From an uncultured euryarchaeote (GTDB lineage: Archaea > Thermoplasmatota > Thermoplasmata > UBA10834), in assembly GCA_937872085.1 (NCBI GenBank), contig CALMQK010000200.1, positions 1 to 5,999 of the forward strand: a stretch of 5,999 nt of DNA. Reading direction: 5' to 3'. Within the stretch, counting starts at the first letter, position 1; each line of letters starts with the position of its first letter. Below, piece after piece: positions 5,362-5,999 of this stretch. The notes under the pieces were generated by a model that was not told where the DNA came from, did not search any database, and was given only the letters and a program-made list of their open reading frames with translations. The position numbers and the translations under genes were made by a program.

Positions 5362-5820
5362 TCAGCTCGGTATCACTGGTATCTGATAGCTGGAGTCCAA
5401 CCCGTAGTCTCCCTTGGCCACGGTCACGATGATCGTCGTGAGCTTCGAGCCGAACTGCTCGACCTTGAGGTTCGACAGCACAACTTGTCCGCTTGTGTCA
5501 GTCACGCCCATCGCCTGGCCCCCATCCTTGGCCTTGACGTTAGCGCCGTCCAGGACCACGGTCGCTCCCTCGAGCCTATCGCCGCCCTGATCGGTCACGG
5601 TGACCGTTATCGTCAATCCTTCCCTAGTGTAGAGCCCGTCCTTGTCAGCGTCGTAGACTGCGATCTCAGAGGGGTTGACGAACACCTCGCCTATCGAATG
5701 CGGGGCTGATATCGAGTTCATCCAACCCATTATGATCGTCAGTCCGAGGCCAGCCACCACCACCATGATGAGGAGTTGCAGCGGGAGCCCTTCGATCCCT
5801 CCCCGACAATCGTGTTTCAT
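5362..5820 (-). CDS. Putative pilin-like surface protein with Ig-like domain and EF-hand-like loop
   Basis: From ATG 5820 it has 152 residues. The leader MKHDCRGG precedes IEGLPLQLLIMVVVAG, a class III-type signal with a transmembrane helix (about 12-32). An alternative ATG at 5847 gives 161 residues; I prefer 5820 because its 8-residue leader matches the 9-residue leader of the next gene. The ectodomain is beta-rich. DADKDGLYTREG (57-68) has the DxDxDG spacing of an EF-hand or dockerin calcium loop. LTITVTVTD, LEGATVVLDGANV and GVTDTSGQVVLSNL resemble bacterial Ig-like (Big_1) or carboxypeptidase-regulatory-like repeats, and KLTTIIVTVAKGDYG is a last strand. It probably displays one Ig-like domain outside the cell, anchored by or assembled through its N-terminal helix. 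First clear gene of a three-gene operon. Confidence 0.75.
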   Translation of the reverse strand: MKHDCRGGIEGLPLQLLIMVVVAGLGLTIIMGWMNSISAPHSIGEVFVNPSEIAVYDADKDGLYTREGLTITVTVTDQGGDRLEGATVVLDGANVKAKDGGQAMGVTDTSGQVVLSNLKVEQFGSKLTTIIVTVAKGDYGLDSSYQIPVIPS

Positions 5821-5836
5821 GCTCCTGATCCCCTTC

Positions 5837-5989
5837 TTATCCCCCATGTTTGACCCTGCCTTTTGCCTGTCTCTGGGTCCATCGCAATCCAGGGGCCTTC
5901 TCCTCCTCGTTTACATGTAGACTACCGTTGTCGTCGATGCCCGAGTGGCCTTTGCTCGACTCGGCCATGCCTGGACAGTGTGTTATCAT
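5837..5989 (-). CDS. Possible small protein of 43-50 residues
   Basis: An open frame runs from ATG 5989 (50 residues), or from ATG 5968 (43 residues, MAESSKGHSGIDDNGSLHV...), to a TAA 16 bases before the preferred start of the Ig-like pilin gene. It is hydrophilic, with an acidic NEEEK stretch and a basic C-terminus (RQAKGRVKHGG). It has no membrane segment and no domain that I recognise. There is no strong ribosome binding site before either ATG. Codons in the first half look like those of neighbouring genes, those in the second half less so. It could be a small operon member, the leader region of the pilin operon, or chance. Existence is uncertain. Confidence 0.25.
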   Translation of the reverse strand: MITHCPGMAESSKGHSGIDDNGSLHVNEEEKAPGLRWTQRQAKGRVKHGG

Positions 5990-5999
5990 GCCTGATTAC

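Overview
The window looks like chromosomal DNA of a GC-rich archaeon. The archaeal-style dihydroorotate dehydrogenase active-site stretch (SCPHAKGYG), the PyrD/PyrK pair, first genes that seem leaderless with TATA-like boxes about 28-32 bases upstream, and short class III (prepilin-type) leaders on membrane proteins all point that way. A Thermoplasmatota-like or other euryarchaeal source is my guess, and it is not proven by the sequence. TAG, TGA and TAA are all used as ordinary stops.

Layout. Positions 1-3062 hold one minus-strand operon. In transcription order it is a group I cysteine desulfurase (IscS/NifS), its scaffold partner IscU, dihydroorotate dehydrogenase PyrD (type 1B), and the electron-transfer subunit PyrK, which runs off the left edge. 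Spacing is tight: iscS and iscU overlap, 61 bases separate iscU from pyrD, and 1 base separates pyrD from pyrK. The spacer at 3063-3200 holds two divergent AT-rich promoter candidates. Reading right from it is a second, group II (SufS-like) cysteine desulfurase with an unusual Cys-Cys pair at the active site and no scaffold gene beside it.

Positions 4413-5820 hold a second minus-strand operon of three small single-pass membrane proteins. Two share a leader/transmembrane motif, G-[IL]-E-x-L-P-L-x-L, typical in position of archaeal type IV pilin-like proteins. The first has a beta-rich Ig-like ectodomain with an EF-hand-like DxDxDG loop. The second and third appear to share a layout (helix with a central Cys, then beta strands). 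The third lacks the leader motif, starts in a TAATG overlap and ends inside the 3' end of the SufS-like gene. A possible 50-codon ORF lies upstream of this trio at the right edge.

How the parts fit: IscS mobilises cysteine sulfur and IscU assembles Fe-S clusters. PyrK needs a [2Fe-2S] cluster to pass electrons from PyrD, so the left operon joins cluster assembly to a cluster-dependent pyrimidine step. The pilin-like trio seems to be a separate surface or secretion unit and is the least explained part of the window. I saw no tRNA, rRNA, CRISPR array, insertion sequence or clear terminator.
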